Of a stretch of 64,000 nt of DNA, positions 23,994-33,766 are shown in pieces; within the stretch, counting starts at the first letter, position 1; each line of letters starts with the position of its first letter. The position numbers were made by a program, and so were the translations under genes. Source of the stretch: CAYOZN01 sp964408455 (GTDB taxonomy: Bacteria > Planctomycetota > Phycisphaerae > UBA1845 > UTPLA1); contig CAYOZN010000001.1 of the NCBI GenBank assembly GCA_964408455.1, positions 248,001-312,000 on the forward strand, given 5' to 3'. The notes beneath the pieces were generated by a model. The model saw only the letters and a list, made by a program, of their open reading frames with translations, did no database searches and was not told the DNA's origin.

Positions 23994-25679
23994 TCAACGT
24001 ATAAACTGAAACTCTCGTGTATTGATCAGGGCCCATTGCAGATCCTCCCATGCGTCGTCGCCGCCGGACGCCACGTGGGCGAGCGACCACTCCATCTCCT
24101 GGCGCGTCGGACCGCGCGTCAGCACTTGGTAAAAGAGGGCCTCGACCATCTGGGCAGGGCTGAACCCGCGTTCCGATCGCCATCGTCGCAGCGGGTGATC
24201 GTCGTGATAGCGGAGGGCGGTGTTCAAGAAGTTGCCATTGAGCAGCGTCAACGACTGCTGGATGCTTCCGTCCACCGGGCGCGAGCCGACTGTTTCGCGA
24301 TCCGAAGCGCCGAACACGCGCAAGAACGAACGCGGCGCCGGTGGATAGGTGGTGTCGATGGCCGGGCGCAGGCGGCTGGGGCGGTCGTAATGTCCGGTGG
24401 AAACCAGAATGGAATCATGCACCTGCTCGGCCGTCATTCTACGCAGCACGGCGCTCTCAAACAGAGAGCCGTGAACGGTGTCGTTCTCGCCTTCGCCGCC
24501 GCGCTGGACGACGGTGTGGCGGCGCTTGTGCGGCTCGACGCTCGCCTGCTGATAGGTGCGCGACGAGGCGATCAGCCGTACGACGTGCTTGTGATCGTAG
24601 CCGCTTTCGATGAACTCGATCGCGAGCCAGTCGAGCAGATCGGGATGGGATGGCGGATTCAGGGCGGAAAAATTCGAGGGCGGGTTTACCAGCCCCGCGC
24701 CCATCATCTTGTCCCATATTCGGTTGACGACCACGCGCGCGAAATACGGATTGGCCCGATCGGTCACCAGCTCCGCCAGCGCGTCGGGACCGGAGCCGAG
24801 GGACGACTTCGCCCCGGTCAGAAATACGCCGCCGGATTCTCGCCGCGTTCGAACCACTTCCATTGAAGGCGGTTGCTGGCGGGCGTCCTCGTCGCCGTCG
24901 CTTACCGATGTGCGCCGGGCAGCGGTGTTCTTCCAGAAGGCGGCCATGCCTTCGAAGTCCTTCTTCGTCCACCAGTCGAAGGGGTGATCGTGGCATTGGG
25001 CACAGCGGATGGATACGCCCATGAACACGTCGCCAATCGAGATCGTCAGCGTGTCGGCATCGGCGCGATCCTGGAGGATGAAGCCGGTTGCAGGATTGCC
25101 GTCGCCGGTGCCGGTCGCGGCAATCAACTCGCGCACGAACTGGTCGAATGGCTTTTCGTCCTGAAGGCTGGCCCGCACGAATCCCTTGAGCGCGTTCTCC
25201 GGCATGCCGTACACGCGGCCGCGCTCGCGAATCAGATCGCACCAGAAGATGGTCCAGTGATCGGCGTATTGCCGCGATTCAAGCAGGAGGTTGATCCACT
25301 TTTCCCGACGAGTGGCCGGCTTCCAACGCTGAAAGCGTTCCAGGTCTTCCACCGTGGGGATCACGCCGCAGATATCGAGGCTGGTGCGACGGGCGAAGTC
25401 AAAGTCGTCGCATACCGGCTTTGGTCGAATCTTCTCGGCCTTGAGGCGAGCGAGGATGAAATTGTCGATGTCGTTAAACGGGCGAAAGACGCCGAAACGC
25501 ACTTCGGGTGGTATCGGCTGGTCCGCGGGCAAGGGGTCCAGCAGGGTGCGGGGGCCCTTGGGCCGTGAATGGGTGAAGTCCAGAACCGGCTCATCGGCGC
25601 CCAAGGGCGAAATAATTGACGTAACTGCCGCAACGGCAAGGATGTGCGTCAACCACTTGAGGTGCCGTTGAGAGGTCAT
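23994..25679 (-). CDS. DUF1549/DUF1553 exported protein
   Basis: 561 aa from ATG 25679 (an in-frame GTG at 25718 is possible). A signal peptide (LTHILAVAAVTSIISPLGA) leads to a DUF1549 region containing RRTSLDICGVIPTVEDLERF and CAQCHDHPFDWWTKKDFEGM, where CxxCH looks like a heme-c attachment motif. The DUF1553 part carries NPYFARVVVNRIWDKMMGAG and NPPSHPDLLDWLAIEF. This pair (often called PSD1-type with DUF1501) is a hallmark of Planctomycetes and related phyla; a role in periplasmic polysaccharide or sulfated-glycan metabolism has been proposed but is not proven. The gene is shorter than many relatives that carry an extra cytochrome domain. Confidence 0.9.
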   Translation of the reverse strand: MTSQRHLKWLTHILAVAAVTSIISPLGADEPVLDFTHSRPKGPRTLLDPLPADQPIPPEVRFGVFRPFNDIDNFILARLKAEKIRPKPVCDDFDFARRTSLDICGVIPTVEDLERFQRWKPATRREKWINLLLESRQYADHWTIFWCDLIRERGRVYGMPENALKGFVRASLQDEKPFDQFVRELIAATGTGDGNPATGFILQDRADADTLTISIGDVFMGVSIRCAQCHDHPFDWWTKKDFEGMAAFWKNTAARRTSVSDGDEDARQQPPSMEVVRTRRESGGVFLTGAKSSLGSGPDALAELVTDRANPYFARVVVNRIWDKMMGAGLVNPPSNFSALNPPSHPDLLDWLAIEFIESGYDHKHVVRLIASSRTYQQASVEPHKRRHTVVQRGGEGENDTVHGSLFESAVLRRMTAEQVHDSILVSTGHYDRPSRLRPAIDTTYPPAPRSFLRVFGASDRETVGSRPVDGSIQQSLTLLNGNFLNTALRYHDDHPLRRWRSERGFSPAQMVEALFYQVLTRGPTRQEMEWSLAHVASGGDDAWEDLQWALINTREFQFIR

Positions 25680-25803
25680 TGAAGGGTCCGGATCGGAGGA
25701 GTTCACAATGAATCGCACCGAACGATTGCCTTCATTTTACGTCCGGCAAGGTGCTCAGGTAAAGCGCCCGATCGCGGGATGGACTCGGCGACGGTGTCCG
25801 GGC

Positions 25804-26511
25804 TCATCTGCGGAGGATGGCACGCACCGGGCTGGCGTCGAATCCCACCAAGGGCAGCGGTAGGGCGATCAGCTCGTAGAGGCCCTCGGGTACATCCTTC
25901 AGCACGAGCCCCTCGAGAATCGCCATGTCGTTCCTCAGGAAGGCGTTGTGTGCCGGCAGGTCCTTCGAGTCGAACAGATCGACGCTGGGCGTGTCGATGC
26001 CGACGGTGATCACGCCTTCCGCATGCAGCCAGTCGACCAGCGCCGGGTCCAGCCCTGCGAAATCGCCGTTCCACTGGCAGGGATCGGGATATGTGTCGGT
26101 GGCAATCAGAACACGCGCCACGCCAATCGCGCCCGGCGGGGTGCCATGCCGAAGCGCAGCGCCGGCATGCCGGGTACCGGCCTCGGACTCGCTGCTGCCG
26201 GCCGCCAGTGCCTTCTGCACGTCGCCGACCGTGACGCGGGAGGCAAGGCCCACGTGCACGCGCACGACGCGACAGGGCCCGAGATAGTATTCCAGCGAGC
26301 GCTGGTCGATGGATGGCGCATTCCTGCCGTAGTGATTCGGCCCGTCGGCATGGGCGCCCAGGTGAACGGTTGCGCGGAGGGTCGACAGCGTCAGGTTGTC
26401 GCCGCGCTGCATGTCCATGAGCACTTCGCGCGATTGCGGGGTGTCACCGGGCCAGACGCAGAGCGACGGCTTGATGGGTGGCGTGACGTCAATGATCTGT
26501 TGATCAGCCAT
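25804..26511 (-). CDS. kynB: Kynurenine formamidase (cyclase family)
   Basis: 235 aa from ATG 26511 (MADQQIIDVTPPIKPSLCVW). The metal site motif appears as HLGAHADGPNHYG, the HxGxHxDxPxH pattern of KynB/cyclase-family hydrolases, and SVDLFDSKDLPAHNAFL matches the C-terminal conserved part. It hydrolyses N-formylkynurenine to kynurenine in tryptophan degradation. The gene lies 17 bases after tryptophan 2,3-dioxygenase on the same strand, which makes the assignment firm. It completes the first two steps of the kynurenine pathway; no kynureninase is in the window. Confidence 0.9.
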   Translation of the reverse strand: MADQQIIDVTPPIKPSLCVWPGDTPQSREVLMDMQRGDNLTLSTLRATVHLGAHADGPNHYGRNAPSIDQRSLEYYLGPCRVVRVHVGLASRVTVGDVQKALAAGSSESEAGTRHAGAALRHGTPPGAIGVARVLIATDTYPDPCQWNGDFAGLDPALVDWLHAEGVITVGIDTPSVDLFDSKDLPAHNAFLRNDMAILEGLVLKDVPEGLYELIALPLPLVGFDASPVRAILRR

Positions 26512-26528
26512 GGCTGAGCCTGTGTCGG

Positions 26529-27311
26529 TTAAAGCCGATGCCGAATCGCCCACAAATCCGCAAACACCGGCTGAAAGAGTGACTGCTTCAGAAATTCGAC
26601 GCCCAGCGAGCCGCCGGTTCCCTTCTTGTTGCCGATCGTCCGCTCGACGAGCTTGACGTGCCGGTAGCGCCATTCCTGAAGTCCTTCGTCAAAATCCGTC
26701 ATCAGCTCGAAGAGGATCGCCAGCTCCGGCTGGCTCTTGTACAGCCGGAAGATGCCCTCCTGCACCTGTTCGTTGGGCTCGTTGGACTGCGTGACGTCGC
26801 GCTCGCGCAAGGCCGTCGGTATTGCGACGCCGCGATGTTCGAGAAAGTCGTAGAAGTGGTCCACGACACTCCGCTGCCGGAGCCGCTCGTTCAGCAACGC
26901 GACCTGCCGCTCGTCGGCCTGGCAATACTTGATCATTGCCGGCCGTTTGTGTCCGAGCACGAACTCAAATTCGCGAAACTGCGCCGACTGAAACCCGGAC
27001 GATGTTTCCAGCCGGTCGCGAAAACTCGTGAAGGACATCGGCGTCATCGTTTCGAGGACATCGAGCTGCCCGACCAGCGTTTTCATGATCGTTCGCGCGC
27101 GCTTGAACGTCGCGATGCAGCCGAAAAGATCGTTCGCCGAGAAATCGCGCTTGATCTTCTCGAATTCGTGCAGCATGAGCTTGAACCACAGCTCGTAGGT
27201 CTGGTGGATGATGATGAACAGCATTTCGTCGTGCTCGGGCGGGCTGGAGCGAGGCTTTTGCAGGTCCAGCATCGTGTCGAGCTCGAGATAACTCGCGTAC
27301 GTCAAGGCCAT
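26529..27311 (-). CDS. kynA: Tryptophan 2,3-dioxygenase
   Basis: 260 aa from ATG 27311, preferred because AGGAG stands 10 bases upstream; the frame is open to 27398. Signature segments are TYASYLELDTMLDLQ at the N-terminus, FIIIHQTYELWFKLMLHE (His36), the axial heme histidine in WRYRHVKLVERTIG and the substrate loop KKGTGGSLG. The enzyme opens the indole ring of tryptophan with O2 using heme, giving N-formylkynurenine for the downstream KynB. Length and motifs match the family, and the gene looks intact. Confidence 0.92.
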   Translation of the reverse strand: MALTYASYLELDTMLDLQKPRSSPPEHDEMLFIIIHQTYELWFKLMLHEFEKIKRDFSANDLFGCIATFKRARTIMKTLVGQLDVLETMTPMSFTSFRDRLETSSGFQSAQFREFEFVLGHKRPAMIKYCQADERQVALLNERLRQRSVVDHFYDFLEHRGVAIPTALRERDVTQSNEPNEQVQEGIFRLYKSQPELAILFELMTDFDEGLQEWRYRHVKLVERTIGNKKGTGGSLGVEFLKQSLFQPVFADLWAIRHRL

Positions 27312-27699
27312 CGCGGTCAGACTCCTGGATTCGGGCATGTCGAGCCGGTTCACGCATGCAGCGGCCGATATCGCAAACATCGTATCGTCGAACACCATGA
27401 GACAGTAGGGCGACGGCCGGGGATTAACGGGGCGATGGCATCTTATTCAGCACCCCAAAAGGGAGGGTACGCGAAAAACGGGGCACGGCGGCCGAGTGAA
27501 CGTCAGGTTTGGCCGTCGCGAATAAATCTGTGACGCCGGATCCACGCCCTTGTCGCATGATGATCGTCGTACCCGTGGCGGGGGGCCTTCAAGGGCCTTT
27601 CCTTACGGGATGACGACCTGAGTCCGTCACGTTGACGGGCCGCGTGCGAGTTCAACTCCCCCCGGCAGGCGGGGGCGAGTTCATTTTGGAGACTCTCAA
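27312..27699. other. Gene-free divergent intergenic region
   Basis: Between kynA and the divergent secreted-protein gene. Near the 27700 start, CCCCC/GGGGG with a 7-base loop stands just before the GGAG ribosome site (about 27659-27675) and could shield translation. No gene seen. Confidence 0.35.
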
Positions 27700-28989
27700 A
27701 TGAACAGATCGATTCGACTGTGCTGCGTCTTGCTCTCGCTGGGCGCGATCATGTCCATGGCGGGTGCGACCTGCGATCCGTCGCTGGGCGACATCACGAA
27801 CGGAAACAATAACAACAACGACAATTCCTCGACCGGCGGATTTACGCCGGTCCGGACCCAGATCAACTGCCACCCGCAGGCCAGGATCCAGGCGGGCGAT
27901 GACGTCGTCTTTTACGGCTTCGACGGTGCCAACGGTGTGGATTACATCATTCCGTCGGAGAATGACGTGGTGGGCCGCGGCATCCCGAACGCGGAGAGCT
28001 ACGTTTCATACTCGTTTGCCGTTGCCGAGCGCAGAGTTTTCCTGGTGGACAACAGCCTCGAAGTGAGCGTGTTTGACGCCGACACAGAGGACCTGGTGAC
28101 CTTTCCCCTCACCGAAATCACCCTGAAGAACATTCCGTCGAATAATTACGAAAAGGGCCACGTTCAAGCCGATGGCGACTTCTGCGCCGTCATTTGCGAC
28201 GAGGCGGAGGTGACCGACGGCAAGATCATCAAACTCATCGACGCCAGCGGCGCGAACCCGCAGGTCATCGCCTTCACGCAGAACCCGGTGGCCACGGCCG
28301 GCCTGGTGGAACAGGTGGCGGTGCATGCGGCAAGCGGCCAGGTGGCCGTCGAAGCGGGCGGGAAGTTCTACATTTTCGACATCGACGATCCGACGGCGGC
28401 CGGCGAGGAGTTTGATGCCGTGGCGGCGGGAGTCGGTGAACTGCAAATGGCGTTTGACGGCGATCGCATTCTGTACGCCGACGGCAACGCCACCTCCAAC
28501 GCCATCGTGCTCGATCTCGCCACCGGAGAAAACACGCCGCTCGCAGACAACCCGGCGTCTGGCCTGCGCCTGGCGCTGGCGAATGGGTCGTTCGGCTATT
28601 TTCTGAGCCAGAACTCGGTCGGGGCCCATTTCCGGAGCGCGATCGGCGTGCTGGACGCGGGCAACAGCCCGGCGCTCACGGCGGTGACGAGCGCGGCGCT
28701 CGATGACTTCATCGACGGCTCGACGCTCAACAACGGCCTGGTGGGTTATGGTTCGACGATCACCGTCACGGCCGATGGCAGCCGCTGGTTTATCGCCGGC
28801 GATGAAGACATCGGCTCCGGCGACTATCTCCAGACATCGACCGGCGGGGCGTTCACGGTCGTTCCCGATCCGCTGGACCAGGATGAACTGGGCTGCCCGG
28901 CGACCGACGTGCATGCCTCGGGCAACACCGTGGCATTCAAGACTGGCGAGGGTTCAGAGATCAAGGTCGGCTACATCATCCTGAACTGA
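27700..28989 (+). CDS. Secreted, possibly lipid-anchored hypothetical protein
   Basis: 429 aa. The signal region (LCCVLLSLGAIMSMAGATCD) ends in a lipobox-like AGATC, followed by an Asn-rich tether (NGNNNNNDNSSTGG). The body is regular beta sequence with Asp/Gly turns (DDVVFYGFDGANGVDYIIPS, KIIKLIDASGANPQVIAFTQ), consistent with a beta-propeller, but no repeat motif is exact enough to name. An efficient terminator lies 50 bases downstream. Function unknown. Confidence 0.65.
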   Translation: MNRSIRLCCVLLSLGAIMSMAGATCDPSLGDITNGNNNNNDNSSTGGFTPVRTQINCHPQARIQAGDDVVFYGFDGANGVDYIIPSENDVVGRGIPNAESYVSYSFAVAERRVFLVDNSLEVSVFDADTEDLVTFPLTEITLKNIPSNNYEKGHVQADGDFCAVICDEAEVTDGKIIKLIDASGANPQVIAFTQNPVATAGLVEQVAVHAASGQVAVEAGGKFYIFDIDDPTAAGEEFDAVAAGVGELQMAFDGDRILYADGNATSNAIVLDLATGENTPLADNPASGLRLALANGSFGYFLSQNSVGAHFRSAIGVLDAGNSPALTAVTSAALDDFIDGSTLNNGLVGYGSTITVTADGSRWFIAGDEDIGSGDYLQTSTGGAFTVVPDPLDQDELGCPATDVHASGNTVAFKTGEGSEIKVGYIILN

Positions 28990-29039
28990 TCGCAGGCATG
29001 CCCGACGATTTCGCCGCGTGCCGGGCGTTTGATTTGCGT

Positions 29040-29086
29040 GAGGGGCCGCGTGGGTGTCAAACCACCGACGCGGCCCCTCTTTCTTT
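29040..29086 (+). terminator. Intrinsic terminator
   Basis: GAGGGGCCGCGT (29040-29051) and ACGCGGCCCCTC (29068-29079) form a perfect 12-bp stem followed by TTTCTTT. It ends the transcript of the preceding secreted-protein gene. Confidence 0.9.
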
Positions 29087-29151
29087 CCCATGTGATCCAT
29101 TGCGGCAGGCCCGGCATGGCGGCTTGATGCGGCGAGGCGGGCGTAAGGACG

Positions 29152-29292
29152 TATTCCAAGTTGTGCGGTAGCTGGCTGCCTTCCAGCGGCCGGGAGCTGC
29201 GCGCCGCGCCGCCGCTCGAGTTCTATCGCAATTCGCCGATGAACACGCCGCCCGAGCAGCTCATTACCGATGTCTGCATGCCCCTTGCCTGA
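29152..29292 (+). pseudogene. C-terminal remnant of a GyrI-like effector-binding protein
   Basis: An in-frame segment ending at TGA 29292 reads GSWLPSSGRELRAAPPLEFY then RNSPMNTPPEQLITDVCMPL. The WLPSSG...Y...PPE.L.T...PL pattern is the C-terminus of GyrI-like/AraC effector-binding domains. A stop precedes it in frame at about 29125 and no start or N-terminal half exists, so it is a remnant. Confidence 0.6.
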
Positions 29293-29362
29293 GCCGCTCC
29301 GCCACGCGAATCCCGGGAAGCCGATCGTTCACCAGTGGTTGCCATTCTCTGAGCATACCCGC

Positions 29363-32300
29363 TCAGGGCTTTCGGCCGTTCGGCTTCTTGGCGTCGGCGT
29401 TCTTCGGGTTCTGTTGCGTTCCCGCATTCGCAATGTCGGCCGCCAGCATTTGATTCAACCAGTCATTGAGCTTCTGGTTTCGCTGGACGATTTCGCCCAG
29501 TGTCGAGGCAGTCTTTGCCGATGTTGCCGGCCGTCGGCCCGGGGCGGACGGAACGGCGTTTCGCGGCTCGGCGACGGCTGTTCCCGCCTTGGCCGATGAT
29601 GCGGTTGCGGTGATGACGCCGCCAGCGCTTCGGCGGGGCTGCGTCGTGAGGCCTTCCGTTTGAGACAGGGCATCGCGTGGAATCTGTCCGGTCCGGGCCT
29701 TCCCGCGCGAAGCGGCCGCGACGACCGCGAGGCCGTCGCCGTCTCCGTCATTCAACACCGACCTCAGCGATTCCAACTCGCGCGGCACGGTTCGGAACAA
29801 GTCGTCCGCCTGAGTGAGCCTTCCGCGCAACCGCTCGATGCGCGCGTCCATGGCGCCATAAAGCTGGCGGATGATCCCGACAAGTTGCCCGACGCGTTCG
29901 GTGTGACTCCTCAATTCGGAGAGTTTTCGATCGGTTTCCTCGCCCACCTCATCCAGCAGGTCCTTCTGTGCCTGCGCCTTTCCGCCCTGGGCCGCTAGCT
30001 GCTTGACGACAGTGGCCACCTTTTTCGACAACTGTGTAATGGCGGTGGCCTGTCGTTGAGCCTCGGCGATCAGCTCCCGCGGCATGGCCAGCAGCGATTC
30101 CGACTTCTTCTGGATGTCCTCCGCACGACGCAGCATGGCCTCGGCCTCGGCCTGTGTCTGCCGGCTGATGTCCGACGCCTGCGTCACGATGCTGGCGGCT
30201 TCGCTGCGCGCTTCCGCCAGCTCGCGCCTGGCGCCAGTGGTCTGCTCCTCGATCGTCTCGCGATCGGCAACCAGTTGCGTCTTCAGCGATTGCACTTCGC
30301 CGCGAACCTGGCCGACGGTCGTCTCGGCCTTGTGCAGCATCGTTTCCGCCTGCTCGCGAAGCCGGTCGGACGTGGTCTGGGCCTGAACCAGAATCTGCGC
30401 GGCCGATTCGCTGAGCTTCTCGGCGCCCGATTGCGCCTGCAACAGCAGTTCGTCGGCATGCTGCCGCAGCGACGCCGTACCGGTCTGGACCTGGTCGAGC
30501 AGGGCGGCCGCATTCTGCCGCATCTTTTCGGCACTCAGCTCGACCTGCTGCTTGAGCCCGGCGAGCCGTTTGTGCTGGGCATCGGCATCGGCGCGGGCCG
30601 ACTCGCGCATGGAATCGATGTGATTGGCGACGCGCTCGCCGGTGCGCTCGAGCTGCTCCACCCCGGACGCAGATGCGGTGCGAATGTCCTCGCCCATCAG
30701 CGCCAGCTCGCGACGCACGACGTCGGCCCGCTCGTTCATCTGCGTCAGGCACTCCCGCACTTCCGACAATGCCGATTTGCCCTGCCGGCGCAGATCGAGT
30801 GACACCCGATCGGCCTCGGCGATCGACTCCTCGACCTGCCGGCGCGTCGTAGCCAGGTGCGTTTCAAGGCTGGACGCAAGTTGCCCGGTCCGCTGGCCGA
30901 GTTCGTCCGCCCGATGCTGGGCGCGTTCGATCGTCTCGGCGAGTGCCCTGGCGATCCTGCCTGTGTCGCTGGTGGCGCTGCCGACGATCGTCTTTGATTC
31001 GCCCTGCAGTTTTTCGACGGTCTCCTTCGCCTGCTGCGTGAGGGCGGTCATCTGCGTTCTGCCCTCGCGAAGGGCCATGCGATTGGCCTCGATGATCGCG
31101 GCCAGTTCCTCCTGCACGCCGTTGGTGGCGGCGTCGAACCGGGCCAGGCAGCCGTCGGCATTGCGCTCCGCCTGATCGATGGCATTACGCAGATCGGCGC
31201 CGATTCGCTCTGCGCCCTTCGCCATGCCCAGGAGTTCGTCGTTCAACCCGGCCACTCGTCGCCGAGCCGCGGTCTCGGCTTCCGACAGGGCAGCATCGCT
31301 TTCTTCCGAGATTCGGCCGATTCGTGCGGCGGTCTCGGCGCGATGCCTGCTGAGCATTCCGTCGAGATGGTGTCGCGTTTGTTCGAAACGATCGCGGAAA
31401 TTTGCGCCAAGCGAATCCGCGTCGGCCGAGAGTTTCGCCAGGTCCGACTTGTGCTCGCGCAAGCGTCCTTCGAGCGACGAACGGGCATTGAACAGTTCGG
31501 AGCCCACCTTGCGAATGACGGCTTCCAGTTCTGCGCGTGATTGGTCGGCCGACTGCCTGGATCGCTGGAGCGCTTCGTTGAGAGCACTGAGCGTGCGGGA
31601 GCCCTCCTCCTCGCTCGTCTTCCATAGGCGGTCGAATTCGACGCGCTGCGCCTCCGATCGCACGCGCAGTTCGCCCAGGATCTGGTTGCACTGATCGCGC
31701 GTGTCGTTCAGCAGCGACTGCGTCTGCGACAGCAGCAGCGACGCCTGCGATCGACTCTGTTCCGCCTCCGAAAGCACGCGCTCTCGCGCCGTCTTAAGCG
31801 ACTGGCAGGACTGGTGGACCTCGTCCTCGGCCGTGCGCATCAGCTTGTCGAGTTTCTCTTTTGACGTCTCGACGCGCGTCTCGATCTCGCGGGCGAATTC
31901 CTCGGTGTGCTTGTTTACCTGATCCGCCCGGGCCTCGATGCGGTGCCGGATGGCGTGGATGGCTTCGACCGCGGCGTGTCCCTGGCGCTTGAGAGCCTCG
32001 GTCGCGTCGCCGGCTTCGCGATCCAGCGCGGCGGAACGCTGCGCGAGGTTCGCCGTGAATTCGTCGATGTGCTGGCGGGCCGAGTCAAATTCCTTGTGCT
32101 GCTGTGCAAGCAGTTCCGCGGCCCGGTGGACCGATGCATCGCCTTTGACGCGGGTTTCATCGATCATGGCGCGAAGCTGGCCCTGTAACGACTCTGCCTG
32201 CTGGCGCGCTTCGGTCAGGAACTGGTCGCCCTGATTCTGCATCCGACCCAGGGCGCCGGTGGCATCCTGCACGACCTGCCGGATGCGTCGCTCCGATTCT

Positions 32301-33766
32301 TCATGCGATACCGTGATCTTGCGATACAGGTCCGACGCCTGGGTGCGCAGCTCCCGAACGGCGTCGATCTCGGTGCGGCTTTGCGTCAGCACCTGGTTCA
32401 GCCGCGTCTGGTGCGATTGTGTAAATGCCTCAACGTCCGCCAGCGTCTTTTGCGCCCGCGCGGCCAGTTGCGCAGTCTGCCTGTCAGCCTCGTTCACGCT
32501 GACCAGGGCCCGGCTTTCGATGGACCCGGCCGCCTTCTCCGCGCGTTGCAAGAGCTGTTGTAATTCTCGCTGGGCGTCGCTGGCCCAGCGTGAGACCGCG
32601 TGCAACTGCGTGGCGGTATCCTCGTGCATGCGGCGCACCTGCTCTGAATCCGCCGGGCACTCACCCGCCGTCGCCCGCCACGACTTTAGCGCCGCCAGCT
32701 CAGATTCCAGACCGCTGCATCGGTCCACCAACGATCGGATCAACGCGGTCGATTCGCCTATGTCTGCATGGGTGTCCGCTGGTTCATCCGGCGTTCGCCC
32801 GGCACGGCGAAGCGTGTCTTCCATCGCTGCGATTCGCGCGATCAACTCGTGCAGCGTTGCGTCCCGGTTGGTGCCCGGCCCAGAGCCGTCGGCAGAGACA
32901 CCGATCGTCGCGCGGACAAGCTCGCTTGCCGGCCGCGTCTGATCGCGCGTTGCATTGAGTGCCATCATCTGTTCAATGACTTCTTCGATCAGGTCGGCGC
33001 CAATGTGGCCGGCCGTTTCGCCGTATGCGGCGATCATCGCGTTATCACAAATCTGGTTGATCAGCCGCGGAATGCCCTCCGAATGCCGGTAGATCGCCTG
33101 CACCGCGCCCTTGAGAAAGACGCTGCCCGGCTCCCGGAGTCCCGCGACGGCGAGCCGATGGGCAATGTAGCCTGCCGTCAGTTCAGCACTCAGGGCTTTC
33201 AGGTGAAACGTGCGAAAGATACGCTGATACGTCTGGCGCAGGGATGGGTGGCGGAATGCCTCCTGAAGCTCGGGCTGGCCGAGGATGACGACCTGAAGCA
33301 ACTTGGCATCGTCGGCCTCCAGGTTGCCGAGCATGCGCAGCTCTTCGAGCGAATCCATGGGCAGATTCTGGGCTTCGTCCAGTATGACCACCGCCAGGCG
33401 GTCGCGCGAGTACTGCTCCAGCAGAAACTCCTGAAGCGCGTGCGACAGATCGGAATGCGAGGCGCCTTCGCGGACCTCGACTTCGAACTCGCGGCAGATC
33501 GCGACCAGCAGATCCATGGCTGATAGTCGCGTGTTGGTAATGACCGCCGTGCGGACGTGCCGGTTGAGCCTCGCGAGCAACATTCGGCTGATAAGCGTTT
33601 TTCCGGAGCCGACTTCGCCGGTCACCAGGACGAAACCCTTACGCTGCTCGACGGCGTATTGCAGCGAGGCCAGCGCTTCTTCGTGATCCGGTGTGTTGAA
33701 GAAGAAACGCGGATCGGGCGTGTTGTTAAATGGAGGCAGCGTCAGGCCAAAGTGCTCGCAATACAT
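29363..33766 (-). CDS. ExeA-like AAA+ ATPase fused to a ~1100-residue coiled coil
   Basis: 1467 aa. Residues 1-280 are an ExeA/GspA-type AAA ATPase: the family opener MYCEHFGLTLPPFNNTPDPR, Walker A TGEVGSGKT, Walker B VVILDEAQNLP and the sensor region around LRQTYQRIFRTFHLKALS. This is the form called the XrtA-associated (PEP-CTERM locus) ATPase when found with polysaccharide genes, normally about 300-350 aa. Here it continues into an enormous Gln/Ala/Glu-rich helical region (QAQSGAEKLSESAAQILVQA, RLREQAETMLHKAETTVGQV) with no membrane helix, then a disordered tail. The gene is divergent from the export genes. The fusion suggests a filament or scaffold coupled to the motor at the secretion site. 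Confidence 0.8.
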   Translation of the reverse strand: MYCEHFGLTLPPFNNTPDPRFFFNTPDHEEALASLQYAVEQRKGFVLVTGEVGSGKTLISRMLLARLNRHVRTAVITNTRLSAMDLLVAICREFEVEVREGASHSDLSHALQEFLLEQYSRDRLAVVILDEAQNLPMDSLEELRMLGNLEADDAKLLQVVILGQPELQEAFRHPSLRQTYQRIFRTFHLKALSAELTAGYIAHRLAVAGLREPGSVFLKGAVQAIYRHSEGIPRLINQICDNAMIAAYGETAGHIGADLIEEVIEQMMALNATRDQTRPASELVRATIGVSADGSGPGTNRDATLHELIARIAAMEDTLRRAGRTPDEPADTHADIGESTALIRSLVDRCSGLESELAALKSWRATAGECPADSEQVRRMHEDTATQLHAVSRWASDAQRELQQLLQRAEKAAGSIESRALVSVNEADRQTAQLAARAQKTLADVEAFTQSHQTRLNQVLTQSRTEIDAVRELRTQASDLYRKITVSHEESERRIRQVVQDATGALGRMQNQGDQFLTEARQQAESLQGQLRAMIDETRVKGDASVHRAAELLAQQHKEFDSARQHIDEFTANLAQRSAALDREAGDATEALKRQGHAAVEAIHAIRHRIEARADQVNKHTEEFAREIETRVETSKEKLDKLMRTAEDEVHQSCQSLKTARERVLSEAEQSRSQASLLLSQTQSLLNDTRDQCNQILGELRVRSEAQRVEFDRLWKTSEEEGSRTLSALNEALQRSRQSADQSRAELEAVIRKVGSELFNARSSLEGRLREHKSDLAKLSADADSLGANFRDRFEQTRHHLDGMLSRHRAETAARIGRISEESDAALSEAETAARRRVAGLNDELLGMAKGAERIGADLRNAIDQAERNADGCLARFDAATNGVQEELAAIIEANRMALREGRTQMTALTQQAKETVEKLQGESKTIVGSATSDTGRIARALAETIERAQHRADELGQRTGQLASSLETHLATTRRQVEESIAEADRVSLDLRRQGKSALSEVRECLTQMNERADVVRRELALMGEDIRTASASGVEQLERTGERVANHIDSMRESARADADAQHKRLAGLKQQVELSAEKMRQNAAALLDQVQTGTASLRQHADELLLQAQSGAEKLSESAAQILVQAQTTSDRLREQAETMLHKAETTVGQVRGEVQSLKTQLVADRETIEEQTTGARRELAEARSEAASIVTQASDISRQTQAEAEAMLRRAEDIQKKSESLLAMPRELIAEAQRQATAITQLSKKVATVVKQLAAQGGKAQAQKDLLDEVGEETDRKLSELRSHTERVGQLVGIIRQLYGAMDARIERLRGRLTQADDLFRTVPRELESLRSVLNDGDGDGLAVVAAASRGKARTGQIPRDALSQTEGLTTQPRRSAGGVITATASSAKAGTAVAEPRNAVPSAPGRRPATSAKTASTLGEIVQRNQKLNDWLNQMLAADIANAGTQQNPKNADAKKPNGRKP

